From: Chamaelirium japonicum
Taxonomy: Eukaryota > Streptophyta > Magnoliopsida > Liliales > Melanthiaceae
Reading direction: 5' to 3'
DNA length: 64,000 bases
Assembly: GCA_947650365.1 (NCBI GenBank)
Contig: CANTAL010000131.1
Coordinates: 800,460-864,459, forward strand
Shown: in pieces, positions 49,435-63,860 of the stretch
Layout: each line of letters starts with the position of its first letter
Numbering within the stretch: position 1 is the stretch's first letter
Program-made: the position numbers and the translations under genes
The notes under the pieces: model-generated
Database searches by the model: none
Seen by the model: only the letters and a program-made list of their open reading frames with translations
What the model was told of the DNA's origin: nothing

Positions 49435-50165
49435 TAGAATGGATTGTACGAATGAAATAGAATGGATCGTACTTATGAATTAGAATGGATCGTACGAATG
49501 AATTAGAATGGATCGTGCGATCGTACGAATGAAATAGAATGGATTGTACGAATGAATTAGAATGGATTGTACGAATGAATTAGAATGGATCGTACGAATG
49601 AATTAGAATGGATCGTACGAATGAATTAGAATGGATCATGTGAAAGAATTAGAATGGATTGTATGAATGAATTAGAATGGATCGTATGAATGAATTAGAA
49701 TGGATCGTACGAATGAATTAGAATGGATACATTCGTGCGAAAGAATTAGAATAGATCGTATGAACAAAATTAGAATGGATCGTATGAATGAATTAGAATG
49801 GATATATTCGTACAAATAAATTAGAATGGATCGTACAAATGAGTAAAAATGGATCGTACGAATGAAATAGAATGGATTGTACGAATGAATTAGAATGGAT
49901 CGTACGAATGAATTAGAATGGATATGGATCATACGAATGAAATAGAATGGATACATTCATGCGAATGAATTAGAATGGATCGTGCGAATGAATTAGAATG
50001 GATCGTACGAATAAATTAGAATGGATACATTCGTGTGAATGAATTAGAATGGATCGTATGAATGAATTAGAGTGGATACATTTGTACGAATGAATTAGAA
50101 TGGATTGTACGAATGAATTAGAATGGATACATTCGTGCGAATGAATTAGAATGGATCATACGATA
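49435..50165 (+). repeat. + block of copy 1
   Basis: Forward units, including CGTGCGATCGTACG near 49,515, a GTGAAAG unit near 49,640 and GTAAA/AATAG units near 49,840. It reads as a 94-codon open frame on the - strand (49,672-49,956), the longest in the window and a repeat artefact. Confidence 0.9.
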
Positions 50166-51259
50166 ACATTCGTACGATCCATTCTTACGATCCTTTCTAT
50201 TTCATTCATATGATCCGTTCTAATTCATTCTAGAATGGATTGTACGAATGAATTAGAATGGATCGTACGAATGAATTAGAATTGATCGTGCGAATGAATT
50301 AGAATGGATCGTACGAATAAATTAGAATGGATACATTCGTGCGAATGAATTAGAATGGATCATATGAATGAGTAAGAATGAATCGTACGAATGAAATAGA
50401 ATGGATTGTACGAATGAATTAGAATAGATCGTGCTAATGAATTAGAATGGATCGTACGAATGAATTAGAATGGATCGTACGAATGAATTAGAAAGGATAC
50501 ATTCCTGCGAATGAATTAGAATGGATCGTATGAATGAATTAGAATGGATCGTATGAATGCATTAGAATGGATCGTACGAATGAAGTAGAATGGATCGTAC
50601 GAATGAATTAGTATGGATACATTCGTGCGAATGAATTAGAATGGATCATACGAATGAGTAAGAATGGATCGTATGAATGAAATAGAATGGATTGTACGAA
50701 TGAATTAGAATGGTTCGTACGAATGAATTAGAATGGATCATATGAATGAATTAGAATGGATACATTCGTGCGAATGAATTCGAATGGATCATACGAATGA
50801 GTAAGAATGGATCGTACGAATGAAATAGAATGGATTGTACGAATGAATTAGAATGGATCGTACGAATGAATTAGAGTAGATTGTATGAATGAATTAGAAT
50901 GGATACATTCGTGCGAATGAATTAGAATGGATCGTACGATTGAATTAGAATAGATCGTATGAATGAATTAGAATGGATCGTACGAATGAATTTGAATAGA
51001 TTGTGCGAATGAATTAGAATGGATCGTACGAATGAATTAGAATAGATCGTACGTATGAATTAGAATGGATCGTACGAATGAATTAGAATATATGGTGCGA
51101 ATGAATTAGAATGGATCATGTGAATGAATTAGAATGGATCGTACGAATGAATTAGAATGGATACATTCGTGCGAATGAATTAGAATGGATCGTACGAATG
51201 AATTAGAATGGATCGTATGAATGAATTAGAATGGATACATTCGTGCGAATGAATTAGAG
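50166..51259. repeat. Short - block then + block of copy 1
   Basis: 50,166-50,231 holds three reverse units with shortened joins (CATTCTTACGATCC). The switch back is at TCTAGA. 50,232-51,259 reads forward, with three GTAAG/AATAG pairs (near 50,370, 50,660 and 50,800) and the odd 28-bp linker ATACATTCCTGCG (near 50,500). Confidence 0.9.
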
Positions 51260-51799
51260 TAATTCATTCATACGATCCATTCTAATTCATTCATACAATC
51301 CATTCTAATTCTTTCACACGTCATACGATCCATTCTAATTCATTCATACGATTCAATCTAATTCATTCATACAATCCATTCTAATTCATTCGCACGAATA
51401 TATCCATTCTAATTCATTCCTACGATCCATTTCTTACTAATTCGTATGATCCATTCTAATTCATTCGCACGTGTACGAATGAATTAGAATGGATCGTACG
51501 AATGAATTAGAATGGATACATTCGTACGAGCCATTCTTACTCATTCGTATGGTCCATTCTAATTCATTCGTACGATCGTACGAATGAATTAGAATGGATC
51601 GTACGAATGAATTAGAATAGATTGTGCGAATGAATTAGAATGGATCGTACGAATGAATTAGAATGGATCTGGATCGTACGAATGAAGTAGAATGGATACA
51701 TTCGTGCGAAGGAATTAGAATGGATCGTGCGAATGAATTAGAATGGATTGTACGAATGAATTAGAATGGATCATATGAATGAATTAGAATGGATCATGT
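51260..51799. repeat. Mosaic with 46-bp palindrome, copy 1
   Basis: - 51,260-51,472; + 51,473-51,525; - 51,526-51,575; + 51,576-51,799. Five switches occur in 540 bp, all repeated at the same relative places in copy 2. Confidence 0.9.
51553..51598. repeat. Perfect 46-bp palindrome
   Basis: Reverse-to-forward switch centred on TCGTACGATCGTACGA. Arms of 23 bases are exact, with no spacer. The counterpart in copy 2 is 50 bp, because one flanking base differs (GGTCC here, GATCC there). Confidence 0.93.
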
Positions 51800-54273
51800 A
51801 TCCATTCTAATTCATTCGTACGATCCATTCTAATTCATAAGTATGATCCATTCTAATTCATTCATACGATCCATTCTAATTCATTCGCACGAATGTATCC
51901 ATTCTAATTCATTCGTACGATCCATTCTAATTCATTCGCACGATCCATTCTAATTCATTCATACGATCCATTCTAATTCATTCGCACGAATGTATCCATT
52001 CTAATTCATTCATATACGATCCATTCTAATTTATTCGTACGATCTATTCATTCTAATTCATTCGTATGATCCATTCTAATTCCTTCGTACGATCTATTCT
52101 AATTCATTCGTACGATCCATTCTATTCCATTCATACGATCCATTTTATTTCATTCGTACGATCCATTCTTATTCATTCGCACGAATGTATCCATTCTAAT
52201 TCATTCGTATAATCCATTCTAATTCATTCATACGATCCATTCTAATTCATTCGTATGATCCATTCTAATTCATTCATACGATCCATTCTATTTCATTCGT
52301 ACGATCCATTCTTACAAATGTATCCATTCTAATTCATTCGTAGGATCCATTCTAATTCATTCGTACGATCCATTCTAATTCATTCATACGATCCATTCTA
52401 ATTCATTCGCACAAATGTATCCATTCTAATTCATTCGCACGAATGTATCCATTCTAATTCATTCGTACGATCCATTCTATTTCATTCGTACGATCCATTC
52501 TAATTCATTCGTACGATCCATTCTAATTCATTCGCATGATCCATTCTAATTCGTTCACACGAATGTATCCGATCCATTCTAATTCATTCGTATAATCCAT
52601 TCTAATTCATTCGCACGATCCATTCGAATTCACTCATACGATCCATTCTAATTCATTCGTATGATCCATTCTAATTCATTTGTATCCATTCTATTTCATT
52701 TGCACGATCTATTCGAATTCATTTGCACGATCCATTCTAATTCATTCATACGATCCATTCTAATTCATTTATACAATCCATTCTTACTCATTCGTATGAT
52801 CCATTCTAATTCATTTGCACGAATATATCTATTCTAATTCATTCATACGATCTATTCTAATTCATTCATACGATCTATTCTAATTCTTTCACACGAATGT
52901 ATCCATTCTAATTCATTCGTACTATCCATTCTAATTCCTTCGTACGATCCATTCTAATTCCTTTGTACGATCCATTCTAATTCCTTTGCATGACCCATTA
53001 TATTTCATTCGTACGATCCATTCTAATTCATTCGTACGATCCATTCTAAATTCATTCGTACGATCCATTCTAATTTATTCGTACGATCTATTCTATTTCA
53101 TTCGTACGATCCATTCTAATTCATTCATACGATCCATTCTAATTAATTCATACGATCCATTCTAATTCATTCGTACGATCCATTCTAATTCATTCGTACA
53201 ATCCATTCTATTTCATTCGTACGAATCATTCTTACTCATTCGTATGATCCATTCTAATTCATACGTACGATCCATTCTAATTCATTCATACGATCCATTC
53301 TAATTCCTTCGTACGTACGATCCATTCTAATTCCTTCGTACAATCCATTCTATTTCATTCGTACGAATCATTCTTACTCATTCGTATGATCCATTCTAAT
53401 TCATACGTACGATCCATTCTAATTCATTCATACGATCCATTCTAATTCCTTCGTACGTACGATCCATTCTAATTCCTTCGTACAATCCATTCTATTTCAT
53501 TCGTACGATCCATTCTTACTCATTCGTACGATCCATTCTAATTCATTCGCACGAATGTATCCATTCTAATTCATTCGTACGATCCATTCTAATTCATTCA
53601 TACGATCCATTCTTACTCATTCATATGATTTATTCTAATTCAATCGCACGATCGTGTGAATGTATCCATTCTATTTCATTTGTACGATCTATTCTAATTC
53701 ATTCGTACGATCCATTCTAATTCATTCATATAATCCATTCTAATTCTTTCACACGATCCATTCTAATTCATTCGTACGATCCATTCTAATTCATTTGTAC
53801 AATCCATTCTATTTCATTCGTACGATCCATTCTTACTCATTCGTACGATCCATTCATTCGCACGAATTTATCCATTCTAATTCATTCGTACGATACTTTA
53901 TAATTTATTTGTACAATCCACTCTATTTCATTCGTACGATCCATTCTTACTCATTCGGATGATCCATTCTAATTCATTCGCACGAATGTATCCATTCTAA
54001 TTCATTCGTACGATGCATTCTAATTCATTCCTACGATCCATTCTAATTCATTCATATGATCCATTCTAATTCATTCATACAATCCATTCTAATTCTTTCA
54101 CACCATCCATTCTAATTCATTCGTACGATCCATTCTAATTCATTCGTACAATCCATTCTATTTCATTCGTACGATCCATTCTTACTCATTCGTATGATCC
54201 ATTCTAAATCATTCACACGAATGTATCCATTCTAATTCATTCGTACGATCCATTCTAATTCATTCGTACGATC
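51800..54273 (-). repeat. Long - block of copy 1 (2.5 kb)
   Basis: About 107 reverse units. It contains a tandem duplication of 142 bp (6 x 23 + 4): GTACGAATCATTC begins at about 53,219 and 53,361, each copy ending in a doubled CGTACGTACG linker. Copy 2 has only one such string. Confidence 0.91.
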
Positions 54274-55663
54274 ATAAGAATGGATCGTACGAATGAATTA
54301 GAATAGATTGTGTGAATGATTTAGAATGGATCGTATGAATGAACTAGAATGGATACATTCGTGCGAATGAATTAGAATGGATCGTACGAATGAATTAGAA
54401 TGGATCGTACGAATGAATTAGAATGGATCGTATGAATGAATTAGATTGGATCGTATGAATGAATTAGAATGGATCGTACGAATGAATTAGAATAGATCGT
54501 ACGAATGAATTAGAGTGGATCGTATGAATGAATTAGAATGGATCGTGCGAATGAATTAGAATAGATTGTGCAAATGAATTAGAATGGACTGTATGAATGA
54601 ATTAGAATGGATCGTACGAAGGAATTAGAATGGATACATTCGTGCGAATGAATTAGAATGGATCGTACGAATGAATTAGAACGGAATCATTCGTACGATC
54701 CATTCTTATTCATTCCCATGAATGTATCCATTCTAATTCATTCGTACGATCAATTAGAATGGATCGTATGAATGAATTAGAATGGATCGTGCGAATGAAT
54801 TAGAATGGATCGTACGAATGAATTAGAATGGAATGGATTGTATGAATGAATTCCTTCGTACGAATGAATTAGAATGGATCGTATGAATGAATAAGAATGG
54901 ATCGTACGAAGGAATTAGAATGGATCATACGAATGAAATAGAATGGATCGTACGAAGGAATTAGAATGGATCGTACGAAGGAATTAGAATGGTGCGAATG
55001 AATTAGAATGGATTGTGCGAATGAATTAGAATGGATCGTACGAATGAATTAGAATAGATCGTACGAATGAATTAGAATGGATACATTCATGCTCGTGCGA
55101 ATGAATTAGAATGGATCATACGAATGAATAAGAATGGATTGTACGAATGAATTAGAATGGATCGTGCGAATGAAATAGAATGGATCGTGCGAATGAATAA
55201 GAATAGATTGTGCGAATGAATTAGAATGGATCGTACGAATGAGTAAGAATGGATCGTATGAAAGAAATAGAATGGATTGTACGTATCAATTAGAATGGAT
55301 ACATTTGTTACGATCCATTCTAATTCATTCGCACGATCCATTCTAATTCATTCGCACGATCCATTCTAATTCATTCGTACGATCCATTCTAATTCCTTTG
55401 TACGGTCCATTCTAATTCATTCATACAATCCATTCTAATTCTTTAACACGATCCATTCTAATTTCGTACGATCCATTCTATTTCATTCGTACGATCCATT
55501 CTAATTCATTCGTACGATCCATTCTAATTCATTCGCACAATCTATTCTAATTCATTCGAACGATCCATTCTAATTCATTCGTACGATCCATTCTAATTCA
55601 TTATTACACATTCGTACGATCCATTCTAATTCATTTGTACGATCCATTCTAATTCATTCGTAC
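54274..55663. repeat. Region right of copy 1: +, -, +, - blocks
   Basis: + 54,274-54,687 (to about 54,413 still part of the duplication); - 54,688-54,751; + 54,752-55,309; - 55,310-55,663. Near 54,831-54,920 a 5-bp duplication (GAATGGAATGG) followed by the micro-inversion ATTCCTTCGTACG recurs at 57,084-57,175 (offset 2,253 bp). Confidence 0.88.
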
Positions 55664-58488
55664 GAATGAAATAGAATGGATCGTATGAATTAGAATGGAT
55701 CGTACGAAGGAATTAGAATGGATATATTCGTGTGAATGAATTAGAATGGATCGTACGAATGAGTAAGAATGATTCGTACGAAGGAATTAGAATGTATCGT
55801 ATGAAGGAATTAGAAAAATTAGAATGGATCGTATGAATGAATTAGAATGGATACATTCGTGCGAATGAATTAGAATGGATCGTACGAATGAATTAGAATG
55901 GATACATTCGTGCGAATGAATTAGAATGGATCGTACGAATGAGTAAGAATGGATCGTACATTCGTGCGAATGAATTAGAATGGATCGTACGAAGGAATTA
56001 GAATGGATCATCGCATGAATGAGTAAGAATGGATCATCGCATGAATGGATCGTGTGAAAGAATTAGAATGGATTGTAGGAATGAATTAGAATGGATCATA
56101 TGAATGAATTAGAATAGATTGTGCGAATGAATTAGAATGGATCGTACGAATGAATTAGAATGAATCGTACGAATGAATTAGAATGGATCGTACGAATGAA
56201 TTAGAATGGATACATTCGTGCGAATGAATTAGAATGGATCGTAAGAATGAATTAGAATGGATCGTACGAATGAATTATAATGGATCGTACGAATAAATTA
56301 GAATGGATATATTCATTCGAATGAATTAGAATGGATCATACGAAGGAATTAGAATGGATCGTACGAATGAATTAGAATGGATCGTACGAATGATAAATTC
56401 GTGCGAATGAATTAGAATGGATTGTACGAATGAATTAGAATGGATCGTATGAATGAATTAGAATGGATCGTACGAATGAATTAGAATGGATACATTCGTG
56501 CGAATGAATTAGAATGGATCATACGAATGAGTAAGAATGGATCGTACGAATGAAATAGAATGGATTGTACGAATAAATTAGAATGGATCGTACGAATGAA
56601 TTAGAATGGATACATTCATGCGAATGAATTAGAATGGATCGTACGAATGAATTAGAATGGATACATTCGTGCGAATGAATTAGAATGGATCGTACGAATG
56701 AGTAAGAATGGATCGTACGAATGAAATAGAATGGATTGTACGAATGAATTAGAATGGGTCAAACGAATTAATTAGAATGGATTGTGTGAAAGAATAAGAA
56801 TGGATCGTACAAAGGAATTAGAATGGATCATATGAATGAAATAGAATGGATCGTACGAATGAGTAAGAATGGATTGTACGAATGAATTAGAATGGATCGT
56901 GCGAATGAATTAGAATGGATCGTGCAAATGAATTAGAATGGATCGTATGAATGATTTAGAATGGATACATGCGTGCGAATGAATTAGAATGGATCGTATG
57001 AATGAATTAGATTGGATCGTATAAATAAATTAGAATGGATCGTGCGAATGAATTAGAATGGATCGTACGAATGAATTAGAATGGAATGGATTGTATGAAT
57101 GAATTCCTTCGTACGAATGAATTAGAATGGATCGTATGAATGAATAAGAATGGATCGTACAAAGGAATTAGAATGGATCGTGCGAATGAATTAGAATGGA
57201 TCGTACGAAGGAATTAGAATGGGTCGTACGAATGAATTAGAATGGATCGTACGAATGAAATAGAATAGATTGTGCGAATGAATTAGAATGGATCGTACGA
57301 ATGAATTAGAATGGATACATTCGTGCGAATGAATTAGATTGGATCGTACGAATGAATTAGAATGGATACATTCGTGCGAATGAATTAGAATGGATCATAC
57401 GAATGAGTAAGAATGGATCGTACATTCGTGCGAATGAATTAGAATGGATCGTACGAAGGAATTAGAATGGATCATCGTATGATTGAGTAAGAATGGATCG
57501 TCGCACGAATGGATCGTGTGAAAGAATTAGAATGGATTGTATGAATGAATTAGAATGGATCATATGAATGAATTAGAATGGATCGTATGAATGAATTAGA
57601 ATGGATCGTATGAATGAGTAAGAATGATCGTGCGAATGAATTAGAATGGATCGTATGAATGAATTAGAATAGATTGTACTTATGAATTAGAATGGATCGG
57701 ACGAATGAATTAGAATGAATCGTACGAATGAATTAGAATGGATCGTACGAATGAATTAGAGTGGATCGTATGAATGAGTAAGAATGAATCGTACAAATGA
57801 AATAGAATGGATTGTACGAATGAATTAGAATGGATCATACGAATGAATTAGAGTGAATCGTATGAGTGAATTCGAATGGATCGTGCGAATGAATTTGAAT
57901 GGATCGTATGAATGAATTAGAATGGATCGTACGAATGAATTAGAATGGATACATTCGTGCGAATGAATTAGAATGGATCGTACGAATGAATTAGAATGGA
58001 TAAATTCGTGCGTATAAATTAGAATGGATCGTAAGAAGGAATTAGAATGGATCATCGTATGAATGAGTAAGAATGGATCGTACGAATGAAATAGAATGGA
58101 TTATACGAATTAATTAGAATGGATCGTACAAATAAATTAGAATGGATTCATTCGTGCGAATGAATTAGAATGGATCGTGCGAATGAATTAGAATGGATCG
58201 TATGAATGAATTATAATGGATACATTCGTATGAATGAATTGGAATGGATCGTGCGAATAAATTAGAATGGATCGTACGAATGAATTAAAATGGATCGTAT
58301 GAATGAATTAGAATAGATCATACGAATGAATAAGAATGGATCGTACGAATGAATTAGAATGGATACATTCGTGCGAATGAATTAGAATGGATCGTATGAA
58401 TGAATTAGATTGGATCATATTAATGAATTAGAATGGTTCGTACGAATGAATTAGAATGGATCGTGCTAATGAGTAAGAATGGATCGTA
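55664..58488 (+). repeat. Long + block (2.8 kb)
   Basis: About 123 forward units. The string GGATCGTACATTCGTGCG ... CATCGCATG ... GTGTGAAAG starting at 55,951 recurs at 57,415 (offset 1,464 bp). Copy 2 of the large duplication starts at about 57,731. Confidence 0.9.
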
Positions 58489-59034
58489 TTCTAATTCATT
58501 CGTACGATCCATTCTAATTCATAAGTACGATCCATTCTAATTCATTCATACGATCCATTCTAATTCATTCGCACGAATGTATCCATTCTAATTCATTCGT
58601 ACGATCCATTATAGTTCATTCGCACGAATGTATCCATTCTAATTCCTTCGTACGATCCATTCTAATTCATTCATACGAATGTATCCACTCTAATTCATTC
58701 ATACGATCCATTCTAATTCATTCGCACGAATATATCCATTCTAATTCATTCGTACGATCCATTCTAATTCATTCGCACAATTTATTCTAATTCATTCGTA
58801 CGATCAATTCTAATTCATTCGCACGAATGTATCCATTCTATTTCATTCGTACGATCCATTCTAATTCATTCGCACGAATGTATCCATTCTAATTCCTTCG
58901 TACGATCCATTCTAATTTATTCATACGATCCATTCTAATTCATTCATACAATCCATTCTAATTCTTTCACACGATCTATTCGAATTCATTCGTACGATCC
59001 ATTCTAATTCATTCGTACAATCCATTCTATTTCA
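58489..59034 (-). repeat. - block of copy 2
   Basis: Reverse units matching 48,888-49,434, including the TTCATAAGTACG unit, the TATAGTTC core and the ATACAATCC/TTTCACAC pair near 58,950. Confidence 0.9.
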
Positions 59035-61030
59035 TTAGAATGGATCGTATGAATGAAATAGAATGGATCGTACTTATGAATTAGAATGGATCGTACGAAT
59101 GAATTAGAATGGATCGTGCGATCGTATGAATGAAATAGAATGGATTGTACGAATGAATTAGAATGGATTGTACGAATGAATTAGAATGGATCGTGTGAAA
59201 GAATTAGAATGGATTGTATGAATAAATTAGAATGGATCGTATGAATGAATTAGAATGGATCGTACGAATGAATTAGAATGGATACATTCGTGCGAAAGAA
59301 TTAGAATAGATCGTATGAACAAATTAGAATGGATCGTATGAATGAATTAGAATGGATATATTCGTGCAAATAAATTAGAATGGATCGTACGAATGAGTAA
59401 AAATGGATCGTACGAATGAAATAGAATGGATTGTACGAATGAATTAGAATGGATCGTACGAATGAATTAGAATGGATATGGATCATACAAATGAAATAGA
59501 ATGGATACATTCATGCGAATGAATTAGAATGGATCGTGCGAATGAATTAGAATGGATCATACGAATAAATTAGAATGGATACATTCGTGCAAATGAATTA
59601 GAATGGATCGTATGAATGAATTAGAGTGGATACATTTGTACGAATGAATTAGAATGGATCGTACGAATGAATTAGAATGGATACATTCTTGCGAATGAAT
59701 TAGAATGGATCATACGATAACATTCGTACGATCCATTCTTACGATCCTTTCTATTTCATTCATATGATCCGTTCTAATTCATTCTAGAATGGATTGTACG
59801 AATGAATTAGAATGGATCGTACGAATGAATTAGAATTGATCGTGCGAATGAATTAGAATGGATAGTACGAATGAATTAGAATGGATACATTCGTGCTAAT
59901 GAATTAGAATGGATCATATGAATGAGTAAGAATGAATCGTACGAATGAAATAGAATGGATTGTACGAATGAATTAGAATAGATCGTGCTAATGAATTAGA
60001 ATGGATCGTACGAATGAATTAGAATGGATCGTACGAATGAATTAGAAAGGATACATTCCTGCGAATTAATTAGAATGGATCGTATGAATGAATTAGAATG
60101 GATCGTACGAATGAAGTAGAATGGATCGTACGAATGAATTAGTATGGATACATTCGTGCGAATGAATTAGAATGGATCATACGAATGAGTAAGAATGGAT
60201 CGTACGAATGAAATAGAATGGATTGTACGAATGAATTAGAATAGATCGTGCTAATGAATTAGAATGGATCGTACGAATGAATTAGAATGGATCGTACGAA
60301 TGAATTAGAAAGGATACATTCCTGCGAATTAATTAGAATGGATCGTATGAATGAATTAGAATGGATCGTACGAATGAAGTAGAATGGATCGTACGAATGA
60401 ATTAGTATGGATACATTCGTGCAAATGAATTAGAATGGATCATACGAATGAGTAAGAATGGATCGTACGAATAAAATAGAATGGATTATACGAATGAATT
60501 AGAATGGTTCGTACGAATGAATTAGAATGGATCATACGAATGAATTAGAATAGATACATTCGTGCGAATGAATTCGAATGGATCATACGAATGAGTAAGA
60601 ATGGATCGTACGAATGAAATAGAATGGATTGTACGAATGAATTAGAATGGATCGTACGAATGAATTAGAGTAGATTGTATGAATGAATTAGAATGGATAC
60701 ATTCGTGTGAATGAATTAGAATGGATCGTACGATTGAATTAGAATAGATCGTACGAATGAATTAGAATGGATCGTACGAATGAATTAGAATAGATTGTGC
60801 GAATGAATTAGAATGGATCGTACGAATGAATTAGAATAGATCGTACGTATGAATTAGAATGGATCGTACGAATGAATTAGAATAGATTGTGCGAATGAAT
60901 TAGAATGGATCATGCGAATGAATTAGAATGGATCGTACGAATGAATTAGAATGGCTACATTCGTGCGAATGAATTAGAATGGATCGTATGAATGAATTAG
61001 AATGGATACATTCGTGCGAATGAATTAGAG
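59035..61030. repeat. + block of copy 2 with short - island
   Basis: + 59,035-59,719; - 59,720-59,785; + 59,786-61,030. Two 23-bp units and one base fewer than copy 1 in the first part; 263 bp more in the third. Confidence 0.9.
59950..60480 (+). repeat. 263-bp tandem duplication private to copy 2
   Basis: The odd string ATTAGAAAGGATACATTCC occurs at 60,041 and 60,304, 263 bp apart (2 x 28 + 9 x 23). Copy 1 has it once (about 50,490). The two tandem copies share GCGAATTAATTAG, where copy 1 has GCGAATGAATTAG, so that change preceded the tandem step. Confidence 0.93.
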
Positions 61031-61570
61031 TAATTCATTCATACGATCCATTCTAATTCATTCATACAATCCATTCTAATTCTTTCACACGTCATACGAT
61101 CCATTCTAATTCATTCATACGATTCAATCTAATTCATTCATACGATCCATTCTAATTCATTCGCACGAATGTATCCATTCTAATTCATTCCTACGATCCA
61201 TTTCTTACTCATTCGTATGATCCATTCTAATTCATTCGCACGTGTACGAATGAATTAGAATGGATCATACGAATGAATTAGAATGGATACATTCGTACGA
61301 TCCATTCTTACTCATTCGTATGATCCATTCTAATTCATTCGTACGATCGTACGAATGAATTAGAATGGATCGTATGAATGAATTAGAATAGATTGTGCGA
61401 ATGAATTAGAATGTATCATACGAATGAATTAGAATGGATCTGGATCGTACGAATGAAGTAGAATGAGTACATTCGTGCGAATGAATTAGAATGGATCGTG
61501 CGAATGAATTAGAATGGATTGTACGAATGAATTAGAATGGATCGTATGAATGAATTAGAATGGATCATGT
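61031..61570. repeat. Mosaic with 50-bp palindrome, copy 2
   Basis: - 61,031-61,243; + 61,244-61,298; - 61,299-61,346; + 61,347-61,570. Block sizes match copy 1 within a base or two. Confidence 0.9.
61322..61371. repeat. Perfect 50-bp palindrome
   Basis: Arms of 25 bases, no spacer, centred on TCGTACGATCGTACGA. It is the longest spacer-less palindrome I found in the window. Confidence 0.93.
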
Positions 61571-63860
61571 ATCCATTCTAATTCATTTGTACGATCCATT
61601 CTAATTCATAAGTATGATCCATTCTAATTCATTCATACGATCCATTCAAATTCATTCGCCCGAATGTATCCATTCTAATTCATTCGTACGATCCATTCTA
61701 ATTCATTCGCACGATCCATTCTAATTCATTCATACGGTCCATTCTAATTCATTCGCACGAATGTATCCATTCTAATTCATTCATATACGATCCATTCTAA
61801 TTTATTCGTACGATCCATTCATTGTAATTCATTCGTATGATCCATTCTAATTCCTTCATACGATCTATTCTAATTCATTCGTACGATCCATTCTATTCCA
61901 TTCGTACGATCCATTCTATTTCATTCGTACGATCCATTCTTATTCATTCGCACGAATGTATCCATTCTAATTCATTCGTATAATCCATTCTAATTCATTC
62001 ATACGATCCATTCTAATTCATTCGTATGATCCATTCTAATTCATTCGTACGATCCATTCTATTTCATTCGTACGATCCATTCTTACTCATTCGCACAAAT
62101 GTATCCATTCTAATACATTCGTAGGATCCATTCTAATTTATTCGTACGATCCATTCTAATTCATTCATACGATCCATTCTAATTCATTCGCACGAATGTA
62201 TCCATTCTACTTCATTCGCACGAATGTATCCATTCTAATTCATTCGTACGATCCATTCTATTTCATTCGTACGATCCATTCTAATTCATTCGTACGATCC
62301 ATTCTAATTCATTCGCATGATCCATTCTAATTCGTTCACATGAATGTATCCGATCCATTCTAATTCATTCGTATAATCCATTCTAATTCATTCGCACGAT
62401 CCACTCGAATTCACTCATACGATCCATTCTAATTCATTCGTATGATCCATTCTAATTCATTTGTATCCATTCTATTTCATTTGCACGATCCATTCGAATT
62501 CATTTGCACGATCCATTCTAATTCATTCATACGATCCATTCTAATTCATTTATACAATCCATTCTTACTCATTCGTATGATCCATTCTAATTCATTTGCA
62601 CAAATATATCCATTCTAATTCATTCATACGATCTATTCTAATTCATTCATACGATCTATTCTAATTCTTTCACACGAATGTATCCATTCTAATTCATTCG
62701 TACGATCCATTCTAATTCCTTTGTACGATCCATTCTAATTCCTTTGCACGACCCATTATATTTCATTCGTACGATCCATTCTAATTCATTCGTACGATCC
62801 ATTCTAATTCATTCGTACGATCCTTTCTAATTCATTCGTACGATCCATTCTAATTTATTCGTACGATCTATTCTATTTAATTCGTACGATCCATTCTAAT
62901 TCATTCATACGATCCATTCTAATTAATTCATACGATCCATTCTAATTCATTCGTACGATCCATTCTAATTCATTCGTTCAATCCATTCTATTTCATTCGT
63001 ACGAATCATTTTTACTCATTCGTATGATCCATTCTAATTCATTCGTACGATCCATTCTAATTCATTTGTACGATCCATTCTAATTCCTTCGTACGTACGA
63101 TCCATTCTAATTCCTTCGTACAATCCATTCTATTTCATTCGTACGATCCATTCTTACTCATTCGTACGATCTATTCTAATTCATTCGCACGAATGTATCC
63201 ATTCTAATTCATTCGTACGATCCATTCTAATTCATTCATACGATCCATTCTTACTCATTCGTATGATCCATTCTAATTCATTCACACGATCGTGCGAATG
63301 TATCCATTCTATTTCATTCGTACGATCCATTCTAATTCATTCGTACGATCTATTCTAATTCATTCATATAATCCATTCTAATTCTTTCACACGATCCATT
63401 CTAATTCATTCGTACGATCCATTCTAATTCATTCGTACAATCCATTCTATTTCATTCGTACGATCCATTCTTACTCATTCGTACGATCCATTCATTCGCA
63501 CGAATTTATCCATTCTAATTCATTCGTACGATCCATTCTAATTTATTTGTACAATCCACTCTATTTCATTCGTACGATCCATTCTTACTCATTCGTAGGA
63601 TCCATTCTAATTCATTCGCACGAATGTATCCATTCTAATTCATTCGTACGATGCATTCTAATTCATTCGTACGATCCATTCTAATTCATTCATATGATCC
63701 ATTCTAATTCATTCATACAATCCATTCTAATTCTTTCACACCATCCATTCTAATTCATTCGTACGATCCATTCTAATTCATTCGTACAATCCATTCAATT
63801 TCATTCGTACGATCCATTCTTACTCATTCGTATGATCCATTCTAATTCATTCGAACGATC
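61571..63860 (-). repeat. Long - block of copy 2
   Basis: About 99 reverse units matching 51,800-54,273, with the single-copy form of the 142-bp string and the shortened right end CATTCGAACGATCATAAG. Confidence 0.91.

Larger units (their letters stand above)
48120..54413. repeat. Large segmental duplication, copy 1 (6.3 kb)
   Basis: Aligns with 57,731-64,000 by monomer variants and by all ten strand switches: 48,887, 49,434, 50,165, 50,230, 51,259, 51,472, 51,525, 51,576, 51,799 and 54,274. The offset drifts 9,611, 9,601, 9,554, 9,794, 9,771 and 9,587 bp through identifiable length changes: a 10-bp GAATTAGAAT gain near 48,383, two extra 23-bp units near 49,590 plus one base near 49,767, one extra unit near 50,545, one near 51,195, a 142-bp tandem duplication near 53,221-53,500, one unit near 52,935 and a 51-bp pair near 54,215. 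The left edge lies inside a GAATGAATTAG core. Confidence 0.95.

Noticed and set aside
49672-49956. 94-codon open frame on the - strand, rich in I, H, S, F and R
   Set aside because: It is satellite sequence read in frame. Its 17- and 23-residue periods equal 51 and 69 bp unit sums, it ends where a CTAATTC core falls in frame, and there is no start context, domain or non-repeat composition.
55087-59510. Four further - strand open frames of 69-84 codons
   Set aside because: All are satellite. The one at 59,301-59,510 resembles 49,672-49,956 because the two lie in the duplicated segments, not because of selection on protein.
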